Source: Cellulomonas aerilata (GTDB lineage Bacteria > Actinomycetota > Actinomycetes > Actinomycetales > Cellulomonadaceae). From it: a stretch of 64,000 nt of DNA. This document shows, piece by piece, positions 39,015 to 47,668 of the stretch. The notes below the pieces were generated by a model. That model was given only the letters and a program-made list of their open reading frames with translations. It was not told the DNA's origin and ran no database searches. The position numbers and the translations under genes are program-made. How positions within the stretch are numbered: the first letter of the stretch is position 1; the number at the start of each line of letters is the position of its first letter. The stretch lies in NCBI RefSeq assembly GCF_007991755.1, contig NZ_BJYY01000016.1, forward strand, positions 62,001 to 126,000. Direction: 5' to 3'.

Positions 39015-39968
39015 TCAGCGCGTCATCGCCCGCACGACCCGGGCGACGCTGGACGAGAGCCCCCACCGCTCGGCGAGCTCGACGAGCCGGTCGGGGTCCG
39101 CCGGCGTGACGGGCACCGCGGCGTCGACCACCGCGACGGGGGCGTCCGGGGCGACCCGCACGACGGCCGGGGCGACCTCGAGGTAGTGCGCCGCCTCGAC
39201 CAGCCGCATCCGTTGCGCGCCGGTGAGCCCCGGGTCGCGGGCGTCCCGCGCGGCGAGGATCCCGGCGAGGTCGCCGTAGCGGGCGAGCATGGTGACCGCG
39301 GTCTTCTCCCCGATCCCCTTCACCCCCGGCAGGCCGTCGCTCGGGTCGCCGCGCAGCACGGCCATGTCCGCGTAGGCGGCGCCGGACGCGACCCCGTACC
39401 GGTCCCGCAGCCGTGCCTGGTCCACGACCTCCAGGTCCTTGATGCCCCGGATCGTGTAGAGCACACGGACCGCGGCGGCGTCGTCGACGAGCTGGAACAG
39501 GTCCCGGTCGCCGGTGACGACCTCGACGGCGCCCGCGTCACCCGGCGCTCGGTCCGGGCGGGCCACCTCCCGCGCGACCAGGGTGCCGATGACGTCGTCC
39601 GCCTCGAAGCCCGGTGCACCGAGGCGGGCCAGGCCCAGCGCCTCGAGCACCTCCACGATGACCGGGATCTGCGGGGTCAGCGTCGCGGGGACCTCCTCGG
39701 TGTCGTCCGAGCCGGCGGCGAGCCGGTGCTCCTTGTACGAGGGGATGGCGGCGACCCGGAACGCCGGGCGCCAGTCGTCGTCCCAGCACGCCACCAGCCT
39801 GGCCGGACGCCGGTCCTCGAGCAGCCGGGCGATCATGTCCAGCAGCCCGCGGACCGCGTTGACCGGGGTGCCGTCCGGCGCCTTCAGCGAGTCCGGGACG
39901 CCGAAGTACGCACGGAAGTACAGCGAGGCCGTGTCCAGGAGCAGCAGGGAGTCGCGGCGCGAAGGCAT
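39015..39968 (-). CDS. 5'-3' exonuclease, PolA N-domain type
   Basis: A 317-residue stand-alone flap/5'-exonuclease homologous to the N-terminal domain of DNA polymerase I. Metal ligands lie in LLLLDTASLYFRAYFGVP, ACWDDDWRP, GFEADDVIGTLV and VVTGDRDLFQLVDD. The helix-hairpin-helix DNA-binding segment is GDPSDGLPGVKGIGEKTAVTML. It probably helps with Okazaki-fragment or repair-flap processing. ATG at 39968 was chosen for GGGAG 8 bases upstream; the frame is open further but lacks support. Confidence 0.93.
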   Translation of the reverse strand: MPSRRDSLLLLDTASLYFRAYFGVPDSLKAPDGTPVNAVRGLLDMIARLLEDRRPARLVACWDDDWRPAFRVAAIPSYKEHRLAAGSDDTEEVPATLTPQIPVIVEVLEALGLARLGAPGFEADDVIGTLVAREVARPDRAPGDAGAVEVVTGDRDLFQLVDDAAAVRVLYTIRGIKDLEVVDQARLRDRYGVASGAAYADMAVLRGDPSDGLPGVKGIGEKTAVTMLARYGDLAGILAARDARDPGLTGAQRMRLVEAAHYLEVAPAVVRVAPDAPVAVVDAAVPVTPADPDRLVELAERWGLSSSVARVVRAMTR

Positions 39969-40016
39969 GCGCGAGTCTCCCATCCGGCGACCGGGCCTCT
40001 GCAACGATGACCGCCC

Positions 40017-40574
40017 ATGGGCCTGACCTGCGAGTACTTCGCCGCACCCTCTGACACCGACGCGACCGCCGTCCTCGATCGACCGAAGGACTCCTCCCAA
40101 GCCGTCGTCCGCCCGTCGTCACCACCGGTGAAGCGGTCGCTCCTCCGGCGCAGAGGTCGCCCGGCTGAGGAGGCGCGACGTGAGGAGCCGCGGTCTGCGG
40201 CCGCCCCGTCGCCGGCGTACCCGACGGTGGACGGTGGCGGCGTGGAGCCGATCGTCCAGATGGGGACGCTCGAGGCGGCGCTCACCGGACGCTCCTACGA
40301 CGACGTCATGGCGGATCGCGCGGACGACGGTGTCATCGCCGACCGCGACGGAGGTGAGCGCCTCGTCGTCCGGCTGACAGCGGCGCTGTCCGACTCGCTC
40401 GCGGACGCGGGGGAGGCGCACCTGGCAACTGTCGCGGTCCCGTGGTCCGAGACCGACGAGTTCTGGGGGCAGGGTGATCCCGAGGACCTCGCCGCCCTGC
40501 TGGGAAGGCTTGCCGATCTGGCTCGGGATGCCCGCGCGAAGGGCTGGTCCCTCTACTGTCGCGTCGGCCTGTAG
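40017..40574 (+). CDS. Hypothetical protein, actinobacterial family
   Basis: A 185-residue protein that I recognise only as a recurrent actinobacterial hypothetical. It begins MGLTCEYFAAPSD, has an Arg/Pro-rich variable segment (about residues 36-68), then an ordered half with PTVDGGGVEPIVQMGTLEAALTGRSYDDV, DRDGGERLVVRLTAALSDSLAD and VPWSETDEFWGQGDPEDLAALLGRLADLARDARAKGWSLYC. No catalytic motif is evident. It resembles single-domain DUF1877/YfbM-like proteins in layout. It is divergent from the exonuclease gene with only 48 bases between starts. Confidence 0.7.
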   Translation: MGLTCEYFAAPSDTDATAVLDRPKDSSQAVVRPSSPPVKRSLLRRRGRPAEEARREEPRSAAAPSPAYPTVDGGGVEPIVQMGTLEAALTGRSYDDVMADRADDGVIADRDGGERLVVRLTAALSDSLADAGEAHLATVAVPWSETDEFWGQGDPEDLAALLGRLADLARDARAKGWSLYCRVGL

Positions 40575-40643
40575 CAGTCGGACGGGCACCGTAGCGGCCG
40601 GGACCGCCACAGCCGGGCCGGTGGGACCCCCGAGCCGGCCCGC

Positions 40644-41531
40644 TCAGGCCACGAGCTCGGAGAGGACGACCGGCAGCTCGTCGAGCAGCTCGCGGGCGAG
40701 GAACCCGGTCGGCCCGATCCGCGCGGCGAGCCGGTCGCCGGCGGCCGCGTGCAGGTGCGTCCCCCAGCACGTCGCCTGCGCGCGGTCGGCACCGCGCGCC
40801 AGCAGCCCGCACAGGACACCGGCGAGCACGTCGCCGCTGCCGGACGTCGCGAGGCCGGCGTACCCCGTCGACATCTGCCAGCGCCCGCCGGTCGGGTCCG
40901 CGACCTCTCCGTAGCAGCTCACCACGGCGCCGTACCGCGCGGCGATCTCGGCGACGGCGTCCGCCAGGTCGTCGTCGTCGATCTCCCGGCCCAGCAGCCG
41001 GGCTGCCTCACCCGTGTTCGGGGTGAGCACGAGCCGTCCCGCGAGCCGCTCCACCACCTCGTCCAGACCCGGCAGGACCCCGAGCGCGTACGCGTCCAGC
41101 ACGACGGCCGTGTCGTCCCCCACGTGCGGGGCCAGGCCGCGCAGCAGTGCCGCGGTCTCCTCGGCGTCGTCCAGCCCGGGGCCGACGAGCACCGCGTCGC
41201 TGGACGCGACCGAGTCGGCCAGGCGCTCCGCGCCGTCCCCCCGCACCGACCCGGACGAGGTCTCGGGCAGGCCCACGACGCCGGACTCCGGGATCGCCAC
41301 GGCGACCGGCACGGCCACCGACTCCGCGACCGCGAGGCTCAGGCGTCCGGCGCCGGCGCGCAGCGACGCGACCGCCGCGAGCATCGCCGCCCCGGGCGTG
41401 CCGCGTGCCCCGCCGACGACGAGCACCTGCCCTCGGCCGTACTTGGACGCCTCGGTCGCCGGCAGCGGCCAGTCGCGCAGCAGCGCCGGGGTGACGACCC
41501 GCGTGCCGGACGGCTCACTCGGCGACGACAT
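40644..41531 (-). CDS. nnrD: ADP-dependent (S)-NAD(P)H-hydrate dehydratase
   Basis: A 295-residue ribokinase-fold repair enzyme that restores damaged NADHX/NADPHX to NAD(P)H. The motifs YGRGQVLVVGGARGTPGAAMLAAVASLRAGAGRLSLAV, LVGPGLDD, LTPNTGEAARLLG and TSGSGDVLAGVLCGLLARG are all present. Only the dehydratase domain occurs here, not the epimerase domain to which it is fused in many bacteria, so a separate NnrE should exist elsewhere. Its start overlaps the end of the histidine phosphatase gene by 17 bases. Confidence 0.94.
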   Translation of the reverse strand: MSSPSEPSGTRVVTPALLRDWPLPATEASKYGRGQVLVVGGARGTPGAAMLAAVASLRAGAGRLSLAVAESVAVPVAVAIPESGVVGLPETSSGSVRGDGAERLADSVASSDAVLVGPGLDDAEETAALLRGLAPHVGDDTAVVLDAYALGVLPGLDEVVERLAGRLVLTPNTGEAARLLGREIDDDDLADAVAEIAARYGAVVSCYGEVADPTGGRWQMSTGYAGLATSGSGDVLAGVLCGLLARGADRAQATCWGTHLHAAAGDRLAARIGPTGFLARELLDELPVVLSELVA

Positions 41532-42255
41532 CGGTCTTCCCCCGCGGCGCGGTGCGCACCGCTCCCTGCTCCGCGAGGTGCTCCACCGCGTTGAACGTGT
41601 CCAGCCTCCACAGCCGCTCGCCGGGGTCCCGCACGAGCCGGGTGACCGACGCGTTCAGCACGGGCGTCGCCCGCCCGATCGCCATGATCTCCGCCTCGGT
41701 CAGCCCCTCGCAGATGTACCGGATCAGCATGGTCACCGCGTCGTGGCACACCACCAGGACACGACGACCGTCCTCGTAGCGGTCGACGTCGGCGAGCACG
41801 CTGCGCAGGCGCAGGGCCATGTCCGCCCACGACTCCCCGCCCGGCGGCCGGTAGTAGAACTTGCCGACCCACCGCCGCCGCGCCGCCTCGGCCGGGTGCC
41901 GCGCCTCGACCCCGAAGCCGGTCAGCTTGTCCAGCACGCCCAGCTCCCGGTCGCGCAGGCGCTCGTCGAGGACGATCGGCAGCCGCAGGCCGCTGACCTC
42001 CAGGGCGAGCCGCGCGGTGTCCGCCGACCGGACGTACGGCGAGGACCACACGCTCTGCGGCGCGCGGTCCGCGTCCAGCTCGCCCAGCCAGGTCCCCAGC
42101 GCACGTGCCTGGTCGACGCCGGTCGCGGACAGCCCGACGTCGGCGTCGCGCGCCGGGACGTCGATCACCTCGGCGCGGACCTCCTGCGCCGCCCGTGCCG
42201 CCGTGTTGCCGACGCTCTCCCCGTGCCGGACCACCAGCAGCTCGGTCGCACCCAT
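41515..42255 (-). CDS. Histidine phosphatase family protein
   Basis: A 246-residue phosphoglycerate-mutase-like phosphatase. The catalytic motif is LLVVRHGESVGNTAAR (RHG), with the second Arg in SSPYVRSADTARLAL and the second His in VLVVCHDAVTMLIRY. The proton donor Glu is likely in RDRELGVLDKL. The substrate could be a small phosphometabolite or a protein and cannot be assigned. TACGGT lies 6 bases before the ATG (leaderless). It overlaps nnrD by 17 bases and is probably cotranscribed with it. Confidence 0.92.
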   Translation of the reverse strand: MGATELLVVRHGESVGNTAARAAQEVRAEVIDVPARDADVGLSATGVDQARALGTWLGELDADRAPQSVWSSPYVRSADTARLALEVSGLRLPIVLDERLRDRELGVLDKLTGFGVEARHPAEAARRRWVGKFYYRPPGGESWADMALRLRSVLADVDRYEDGRRVLVVCHDAVTMLIRYICEGLTEAEIMAIGRATPVLNASVTRLVRDPGERLWRLDTFNAVEHLAEQGAVRTAPRGKTDVVAE

Positions 42256-42261
42256 GCCTGG

Positions 42262-42267
42262 ACCGTA
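42262..42267 (-). promoter_or_regulatory. -10 box TACGGT, leaderless start
   Basis: TACGGT ends 6 bases before the ATG of the histidine phosphatase gene. Confidence 0.5.
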
Positions 42268-42389
42268 GTCGAGGCGGTCCAGGCTTTCCTGGCGGGAGCA
42301 GCCCGGCCGGTCTCGCCCGGCACCGCCCGGCCCCGGCGCGGCGACCGGGCCGAGCGGGGCCGCCGTGGGGCCGGGCACGGTCGGGCGGG

Positions 42390-43820
42390 TCAGCGCCCGG
42401 CGGCGAAGTCGAGCTCGCCGTCCGCCACGGCGACGACCGACCACGCCGTCCCGTCGTCGGCGGAGAGCTCGTAGGCCGGCAGCAGCACCGTGGCCCCGGT
42501 CGGCAGCGTGTGCTGCGCCAGGCCCAGCCGGGCACCGGTCAGCACCACCTCCACCACGGGCCAGCCCAACGGCGACCCGGGGGTGACCGAGGGCGGCGGG
42601 GTCGGCTCGCCCATCGGGGCGGGCGCCGGCTCCGTCGTCGCCGCGCCGTCGGAGTCGACGGCCACGCCCCCGACCGACGCGGCGACCACACCGCCGCCCG
42701 AGGCGCCGAAGCGCGGGTCGGACAGCCGCGCGACCGCCTCGTTCTCGCTCACCACGTCGTAGTCGCCCAGCGGCACGAGGGGGGCGAGCGCCCCGTACAG
42801 CGACTGGACCGCGTCGCCGACGAGCGACACGCTCCAGATCGTCCCGGTGCGCTGCCCGTCGACGACCTCGAACGCGCTGACGTAGGCGAGCTCCGGGGTG
42901 CCGGACTCGGCCGCCTCGTACTCGTACCGGTCCGCGTCCACCCCCGCGGCCGCGAGCACCTCGCGTGCGCGGGCGACCGCCGCGTCGCCCTGCGGCGCGG
43001 GCGGCAGCTCTCGCGGGGTGCAGTCGGGCGGGACCACCGCGTCCTTGCCCGGCTCGCCCTGGCCTCCGCCGTCCTGGCCCTCCACGCCCGACTCGGGGAC
43101 GGCGAGCGAAGGCGGGCAGGCGAAGGGGTCGAGGCTCGGGTCGTAGTACGACACGCTCGTGACGCCGTCGGGCTGCAGCTGCAGGCTGGCGTCCACGCCG
43201 TCCTGCGGCCCGACCAGCCAGATCCCGCCCTCCAGCCGCGGCTCGCCCGCCAGCCCGAGCGACGCGGCCACCTGGGCCGCCGTCTCGGCCGAGAACGCCT
43301 GCGCGGGGTCGTAGGCCCACGCCTGAGCGGTCCCGGTGTCGTCGGACAGCCCCTGGGCGGTGAACACGGTGTGCCCGCCGAACCACGGCAGCAGGCGCGA
43401 CGACATCGCGGTGCCGCCCTCCGCCGCCGGCGCGTCCGGCACGCTGCTGCGGGCGGCGGTGTCGCCGGCGGCCGACGACTCGGCGGCCCCCGCGGCGGCG
43501 CCGGTGGTGGCGTCGGACAGGGTGATGGCCGCGGCAGCGGTCCTGCTCCCCGTGCCGGTGCCCTCCCGGCTGCCGAGCGCGTACCCGCCGACCGAGCCGA
43601 CGAGGAGGGTCCCCGCGGCGACCGCAGCGACCGCGCCCCACCGTCCCGGGCGTCGGGCGGCCCGGGCGCGGGCCAGCTCGTCGCCGGCCGGCCGGTCGGC
43701 ACGCTCCCGGACGGCGGCGTCCAGGGACGCGGTGTCCGGCTCGAGCCCCGCGGCGGGGTCCGCGTCGCGCAGCCGGTCGAAGGCGTCGTCACGGGCGGGG
43801 TCGGGGCGGTGCTGGTCCAC
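42390..43820 (-). CDS. Single-span membrane protein downstream of an ECF sigma factor
   Basis: A 476-residue protein with a charged cytoplasmic N-terminus of about 60 residues, one membrane helix (GAVAAVAAGTLLVGSVGGYALG, about residues 62-83), a low-complexity Ala/Thr stem and an extracytoplasmic domain of about 340 residues. That domain contains several Cys residues (DPFACPPS; PPDCTPREL) and beta-rich repeats. The topology fits an anti-sigma or sensor partner of the sigma factor encoded 152 bases upstream. However, the N-terminus has no HxxxCxxC zinc motif and I do not recognise a ZAS fold, so this is inference. The start is GTG with GGAGA upstream. Confidence 0.72.
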   Translation of the reverse strand: MDQHRPDPARDDAFDRLRDADPAAGLEPDTASLDAAVRERADRPAGDELARARAARRPGRWGAVAAVAAGTLLVGSVGGYALGSREGTGTGSRTAAAAITLSDATTGAAAGAAESSAAGDTAARSSVPDAPAAEGGTAMSSRLLPWFGGHTVFTAQGLSDDTGTAQAWAYDPAQAFSAETAAQVAASLGLAGEPRLEGGIWLVGPQDGVDASLQLQPDGVTSVSYYDPSLDPFACPPSLAVPESGVEGQDGGGQGEPGKDAVVPPDCTPRELPPAPQGDAAVARAREVLAAAGVDADRYEYEAAESGTPELAYVSAFEVVDGQRTGTIWSVSLVGDAVQSLYGALAPLVPLGDYDVVSENEAVARLSDPRFGASGGGVVAASVGGVAVDSDGAATTEPAPAPMGEPTPPPSVTPGSPLGWPVVEVVLTGARLGLAQHTLPTGATVLLPAYELSADDGTAWSVVAVADGELDFAAGR

Positions 43821-43972
43821 GGTGGTCTCCTGTCAGCCGCGGCGCGGACGCGCCGCCGGGTGGTCTCCACCCCGTCTGTGTCGCGAGGGCCGCCGACCTT
43901 GCGCCCCGCTCCCGGCGGCGCCCCACCCCCGTGACGCAGGGCCCCGCCGGACCGGACGCCCGGGTCACCGCC

Positions 43973-44461
43973 TCAGGCGGTCAGCCGCTCCGCCCACGCC
44001 TCGCGCAGCCGGGAGCGCGCACGGGACAGCGCCGCGTCCGCGCCGCCGCGGGAGACCCCCAGCACGTCCGCCAGCGCGTCGCCGGTCAGCCCCTCCCAGG
44101 CGTTGAGCAGCAGGATCCGCCGGTCGCGCGGGCTCAGGACGGCCAGGACCGCGCGCACCTCGTCGTCGGCGACCGTCAGCTCGGCCGGGTCGGCGTCGTC
44201 CACCTCGTCCGGGGCGTCCCCGACCGGGACCGGCCGGCCCTTGCGGCGGTGGTTGGCGAGCACGAACCCGGCCGTGCGGTAGAGCCACGGCAGCACCGCG
44301 TCGTCCGGGACGTCGTCGCGCCGGCGCCAGGCGACCGCCAGCACCTCGGCCGTCAGGTCCTCGACGTCGTCGCGCGGGGCACGCCGGGCGAAGTACCGGT
44401 ACAGGGCCGTGGCGTGCGCACGGAACAGCGACTCGAACCAGGCATCGTCACGCGCGGCCAC
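43973..44461 (-). CDS. ECF-type RNA polymerase sigma factor
   Basis: A 162-residue sigma factor with regions 2 and 4 only. Region 2 runs from WFESLFRAHATALYRYFARRAPRDDVEDLTAEVLAVAWRR, with DLTAEVLAVAW as the core-binding helix, to PWLYRTAGFVLANHRRKGR. Region 4 is LSPRDRRILLLNAWEGLTGDALADVLGVSRGGADAALSRARSRLREAW. It should direct transcription of a small regulon, often including itself. I chose GTG at 44461 because GAGGAG lies 6 bases upstream. A membrane protein gene follows 152 bases later and may regulate it. Confidence 0.93.
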   Translation of the reverse strand: MAARDDAWFESLFRAHATALYRYFARRAPRDDVEDLTAEVLAVAWRRRDDVPDDAVLPWLYRTAGFVLANHRRKGRPVPVGDAPDEVDDADPAELTVADDEVRAVLAVLSPRDRRILLLNAWEGLTGDALADVLGVSRGGADAALSRARSRLREAWAERLTA

Positions 44462-44565
44462 GACGGACTCCTCACCGCGGGGCCGCACCGGCGCTCGGCG
44501 TCAGGGTCCCGACACCCGCACTGTGTCGCACCGCGGCCCGTTCTTGCACGCGCCGCGGCGGTGGC

Positions 44566-46632
44566 CTACAGGCCGTCCGCCACCGCCGCCGTGACGTGCA
44601 GCCACGCCTCCCGGGTGGTCGACGCCAGGGCGTCGACGGAGAGCGGGCCGCCGGAGACCAGGGCCGGGTCGTGCGGGACGTCCAGGACCGCGCGCGTGAG
44701 CCGGCCGAAGTGCCCGTGCAGGCGCTCGCGCAGCTCGGCGTCGACGTCGGCGGCCGGCGCGGACAGCACGGTGACCGCGTGCCGGACGGCGTCGTCGTGC
44801 CCGGTGGCGCGCAGCGCGTCCACGGCCCAGGCCGCCGACTGGGCGGTGTCCTCGCGCACCGTGGAGACGATGACGAGCTGGTCCGCCGCCGCCACCGCGG
44901 CCTGCCAGTTCGAGGCGCGCATGTTGTTGCCGGTGTCGACGACCATGACGCGGTAGAAGCGGGCCAGCGTGCGGTGCAGCGCGGTGAACGCGTCGGCGTC
45001 GATGGAGGCGGCCGACGCGGCGTCCTCGTCCGAGGCCAGGACGTCGAACTGCGCGGACCCCTGCGACCGGACGTAGTTGTCCAGGTCCCCCACCCGCGCG
45101 GACCCCTCGGCGAACCGGTCGAGGTCCTGCAGGAGGTTCACAGCGGTGTTGGAGTGCCGCCCGTGCGCCGAGCGCCAGCCCAGGGTCCCGCGCGTCTCGT
45201 TGTTGTCCCAGGCGAGGGTGTACCCGCCCCGGTGGATGCCGAAGGTCGCCGCGATCAGCAGGGCCGCGGTGGTCTTGTGCGCGCCACCCTTGGGGTTGAG
45301 CACGACGACGGTCTTGGGTCCGTTGAGGCTGCGCTGCACCGACGCGATGGCGGCGCGGTGGCGCAGCTCCTCCGCCCCCGGGCCGGGCGCGACGAGGCCG
45401 CCGGTCAGCCGGCGGACCGACGCCTGCCACCCCATCCGTGCGGGTCCGGTCGGCGGGGCGGGGCGGGTCGCGAGCAGGTCGTCCAGCGTCGGCAGCTCCG
45501 TGCGCGGCGGCGTCGGCTCACCCGCCAGCGCGCTGCGCCGGGCCGGGACGGTGGGCGCGGCCCCGGACCTGGACGACGACGGCACGGTCGTGGCCGGGTC
45601 CGGCCACGAGCCGACGGGCGGGACCGCGTCACCGCGCGCCGTGACGAGCGGGATCGCACCCGTGGACGCCGCCCCAGGCGGCGGCGCGACGAACGGCAGC
45701 GAGCCGGTCGAGGCGGGTCGGGTCGGGGCCGGGCCGGTCGGGGCCGGGCCGGTCGGGGCCGGGCCGGTCGGGGCGGCCTCGGCCGGGACCCGGCCGGCGG
45801 GCATGGGGCCGGTCGGGCCGTCGGGGACCGGGCCGGCCGGGGCGGTGCCCGCACCTGCGGCGGCCGTCCCGGCCGTGCCCCCTGCCGAGACGGCCCCCGT
45901 CGCCGCCGGGCCGGTCGGCGGCGGGCCCGTCGGCGGGCCGGGCACCGGGGGGCCGACCGGGGCACGTGCGACCGAGGCGCCGGTCACGGGCAGCGGCACG
46001 GGGTCCGGCTCGTCGTCGTCGTCGTCGACCAGGGCCGGGTCGGGGATCGCCGGGATGAGCACGGTGTCGGTGTCCGTCCCGCGACGCGGGATCGCGCCGG
46101 TGGGCGGGCGCACCACGGGGAAGCGCGTGGGGGTGACCGGTGGACCGGCGACAGATGGACCGGCGACGGGTGGACCGGCGACGACCCCGGGATGAGGGTC
46201 CACCGCCGAGCCGACGGAGCCCGGACCGGCGGGCGCGCCGTCGTCGCCCGCCGCGCCGTCGTCGCCCGCCGGCGCCGACGTCCCGCCCGGCGCGGACTGC
46301 TCGACCATCACGACCGGGACCGCGACCGTCTCGGGGTCGCTGTGGCGGCGCCGGACCCGTGTCGCCGGCGCCCCGGGCTCCTCGACGTTCCCGTCCGGGT
46401 GCACCACGAGCAGCCACTCGCCGTCGGGGTCGTGGAGCTGGACCCGGATCGGACGACCGTCGGCGGCCGCGCGCTCGGCGATGTACTCGGTGATGTTGCC
46501 GGCCACCCGCGCCGGGTCCTGCGCCGCGAACCGCTGGACCACACCGCCCAGGGCCACCTCGGCCGCTCCGTCAGGTCGGATGACGGCCCGGGCCGTCAGG
46601 TCTGGCGGCACGGGGGTGCCCGGTTCGGTCAT
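44566..46632 (-). CDS. MinD/ParA-like ATPase with long Pro-rich N-terminal region
   Basis: A 688-residue protein. A short N-terminal ordered part (about residues 1-95) is followed by about 300 residues of Gly/Pro/Ala/Thr-rich, disordered-looking sequence with tandem TGPAP repeats, then a C-terminal MinD/ParA domain (about 400-688). The deviant Walker A is PKGGAHKTT (448-455), where ParA/MinD normally has KGGxGKTT: His replaces the second Gly. Walker B is MVVDTGNNM. TLAWDNNETRGTLGW replaces the usual switch I. This layout recalls the EspI-like ATPases beside type VII secretion genes, but no ESX gene is in the window. The ATG has GAGGGAAGAGG upstream. Confidence 0.85.
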   Translation of the reverse strand: MTEPGTPVPPDLTARAVIRPDGAAEVALGGVVQRFAAQDPARVAGNITEYIAERAAADGRPIRVQLHDPDGEWLLVVHPDGNVEEPGAPATRVRRRHSDPETVAVPVVMVEQSAPGGTSAPAGDDGAAGDDGAPAGPGSVGSAVDPHPGVVAGPPVAGPSVAGPPVTPTRFPVVRPPTGAIPRRGTDTDTVLIPAIPDPALVDDDDDEPDPVPLPVTGASVARAPVGPPVPGPPTGPPPTGPAATGAVSAGGTAGTAAAGAGTAPAGPVPDGPTGPMPAGRVPAEAAPTGPAPTGPAPTGPAPTRPASTGSLPFVAPPPGAASTGAIPLVTARGDAVPPVGSWPDPATTVPSSSRSGAAPTVPARRSALAGEPTPPRTELPTLDDLLATRPAPPTGPARMGWQASVRRLTGGLVAPGPGAEELRHRAAIASVQRSLNGPKTVVVLNPKGGAHKTTAALLIAATFGIHRGGYTLAWDNNETRGTLGWRSAHGRHSNTAVNLLQDLDRFAEGSARVGDLDNYVRSQGSAQFDVLASDEDAASAASIDADAFTALHRTLARFYRVMVVDTGNNMRASNWQAAVAAADQLVIVSTVREDTAQSAAWAVDALRATGHDDAVRHAVTVLSAPAADVDAELRERLHGHFGRLTRAVLDVPHDPALVSGGPLSVDALASTTREAWLHVTAAVADGL
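45721..45765 (-). repeat. 15-bp tandem repeats in the MinD-like gene
   Basis: Three identical 15-bp units and a degenerate fourth encode TGPAP pentapeptides in the disordered region. Confidence 0.85.
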
Positions 46633-47155
46633 CGCCTCTTCCCTCGTTCGTGGACCCGCCTCGTCGTGGCTCCACGGCCACCGGTGCCCGGGCACGCCGC
46701 GGTCCACCGCGCCGGCGGTCTCGCGCCGTCGAACCTACGCCGCGACAGGCGAGCATGCACATCACGACCGGGTGACGGGGCAGGTGGCTCACGAACGGGT
46801 GCACGGCGCCGATAGGAGGCCCATGGGCCCCGTGCGGCACGACGTCAGCTCGGACCGGTCGGCAGCCGACCGGTCGCACCCGGCCGCGCCGCCACGACGC
46901 CCGACCGGTCCGGCACCGTGCGCCGCCCGTCCCGGCTCACCTCTGATCCATCCCGAGGGCCGGTGCGAGTGCTTCTTCGGCGGCCCGCCGCCGCAGTTCG
47001 GCGTCGTCGTGACCACCGGCGGTCAGGCCCTGCCGTGACCTGTACCGGGCCCGGCACCGGGCCCGGCGCCCTGACCTACCCGGTCACCGCGGCATGCCCG
47101 GCGAGCCGGTGGCCCCGGTGCGGACGTGTCGGAGGTCTCGGCCAGGATGTGACCC
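46633..47155. other. Intergenic region with one -10 box and one doubtful small ORF
   Basis: The minus-strand TAGGTT at 46732-46737 is a plausible -10 for the MinD-like gene, with a leader of about 95 nt. The plus strand holds one short frame (46823-47038) described separately. Nothing else is recognisable. Confidence 0.5.
46823..47038 (+). CDS. Doubtful small ORF
   Basis: A 71-codon frame that begins 3 bases after a perfect AGGAGG. The predicted peptide starts MGPVRHDVSSDRSAADRSHP and ends with RCECFFGGPPPQFGVVVTTGG. The Cys pair and hydrophobic end could belong to a small protein, but composition is otherwise that of shadow frames and I recognise no family. Spacing of the ribosome binding site is short. 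Confidence 0.22.
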   Translation: MGPVRHDVSSDRSAADRSHPAAPPRRPTGPAPCAARPGSPLIHPEGRCECFFGGPPPQFGVVVTTGGQALP

Positions 47156-47395
47156 ATGCCGACGTACCTCGCCCGCGTGACGGTCCACGCCGAGCTCGAC
47201 CCGGAGCAGGTCGACGGCCTGGCGGACGCCCTCGGTGCCGCCCGGACCGAGCCGGCGGACGACCGGGTCGTCCTCTGGGTGCCCGGCGAGGCGCCGGACG
47301 CGGGGACCGCGGAGGTGGCGGCCCGTCGCCACGTGGCCGAGGTGCTGCAGGGCTGGACGGTCGACGTCGACGTCGACGAGGCCCTGGGGTCCTGA
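47156..47395 (+). CDS. Small hypothetical protein
   Basis: A 79-residue acidic protein (MPTYLARVTVHAELDPEQVDGLADALGAARTE, then VVLWVPGEAPDAG, VAARRHVAEVLQGWTVDVDVDEAL). Alternating beta and alpha segments suggest a small ferredoxin-like fold. CAGGAT ends 7 bases before the ATG, compatible with a leaderless start, and a strong terminator follows. No family recognised. Confidence 0.6.
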   Translation: MPTYLARVTVHAELDPEQVDGLADALGAARTEPADDRVVLWVPGEAPDAGTAEVAARRHVAEVLQGWTVDVDVDEALGS

Positions 47396-47407
47396 CCCCG
47401 GACGCAC

Positions 47408-47437
47408 GAGAGCCCCGGCCGCAGGGCCGGGGCTCTC
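47408..47437. terminator. Perfect 13-bp hairpin, bidirectional terminator
   Basis: Bases 47408-47420 pair exactly with 47425-47437 around a 4-nt loop (GCAG), between the converging small hypothetical gene and cspA. Confidence 0.88.
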
Positions 47438-47464
47438 ATGAACAGATCTCGGGGGCTTGGCGCC

Positions 47465-47668
47465 TCAGAGGGGGCTGATGTTCTCCGCCTGCGGACCCTT
47501 CGGGCCCTGCGTGATGTCGAACTGCACCTTCTGGTTCTCCTCCAGCGAGCGGTAGCCGCTCGTCTGGATCGCGGAGTAGTGCGCGAAGACGTCGGCGCCG
47601 CCGTCGTCGGGGGCGATGAAGCCGAAGCCCTTTTCGGCGTTGAACCACTTCACGGTGCCAGTAGCCAT
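47465..47668 (-). CDS. cspA: Cold shock protein, CspA family
   Basis: A 67-residue single cold-shock domain that binds single-stranded nucleic acid and melts RNA structure. RNP1 is KGFGFIAP and RNP2 is DVFAHYSAI, with [16 protein letters not shown] at the start. AAGGAG lies 7 bases before the ATG. The stop is 27 bases from the terminator hairpin. A long AT-richer upstream region suggests a structured 5' untranslated leader, common in this family. Confidence 0.97.
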   Translation of the reverse strand: MATGTVKWFNAEKGFGFIAPDDGGADVFAHYSAIQTSGYRSLEENQKVQFDITQGPKGPQAENISPL

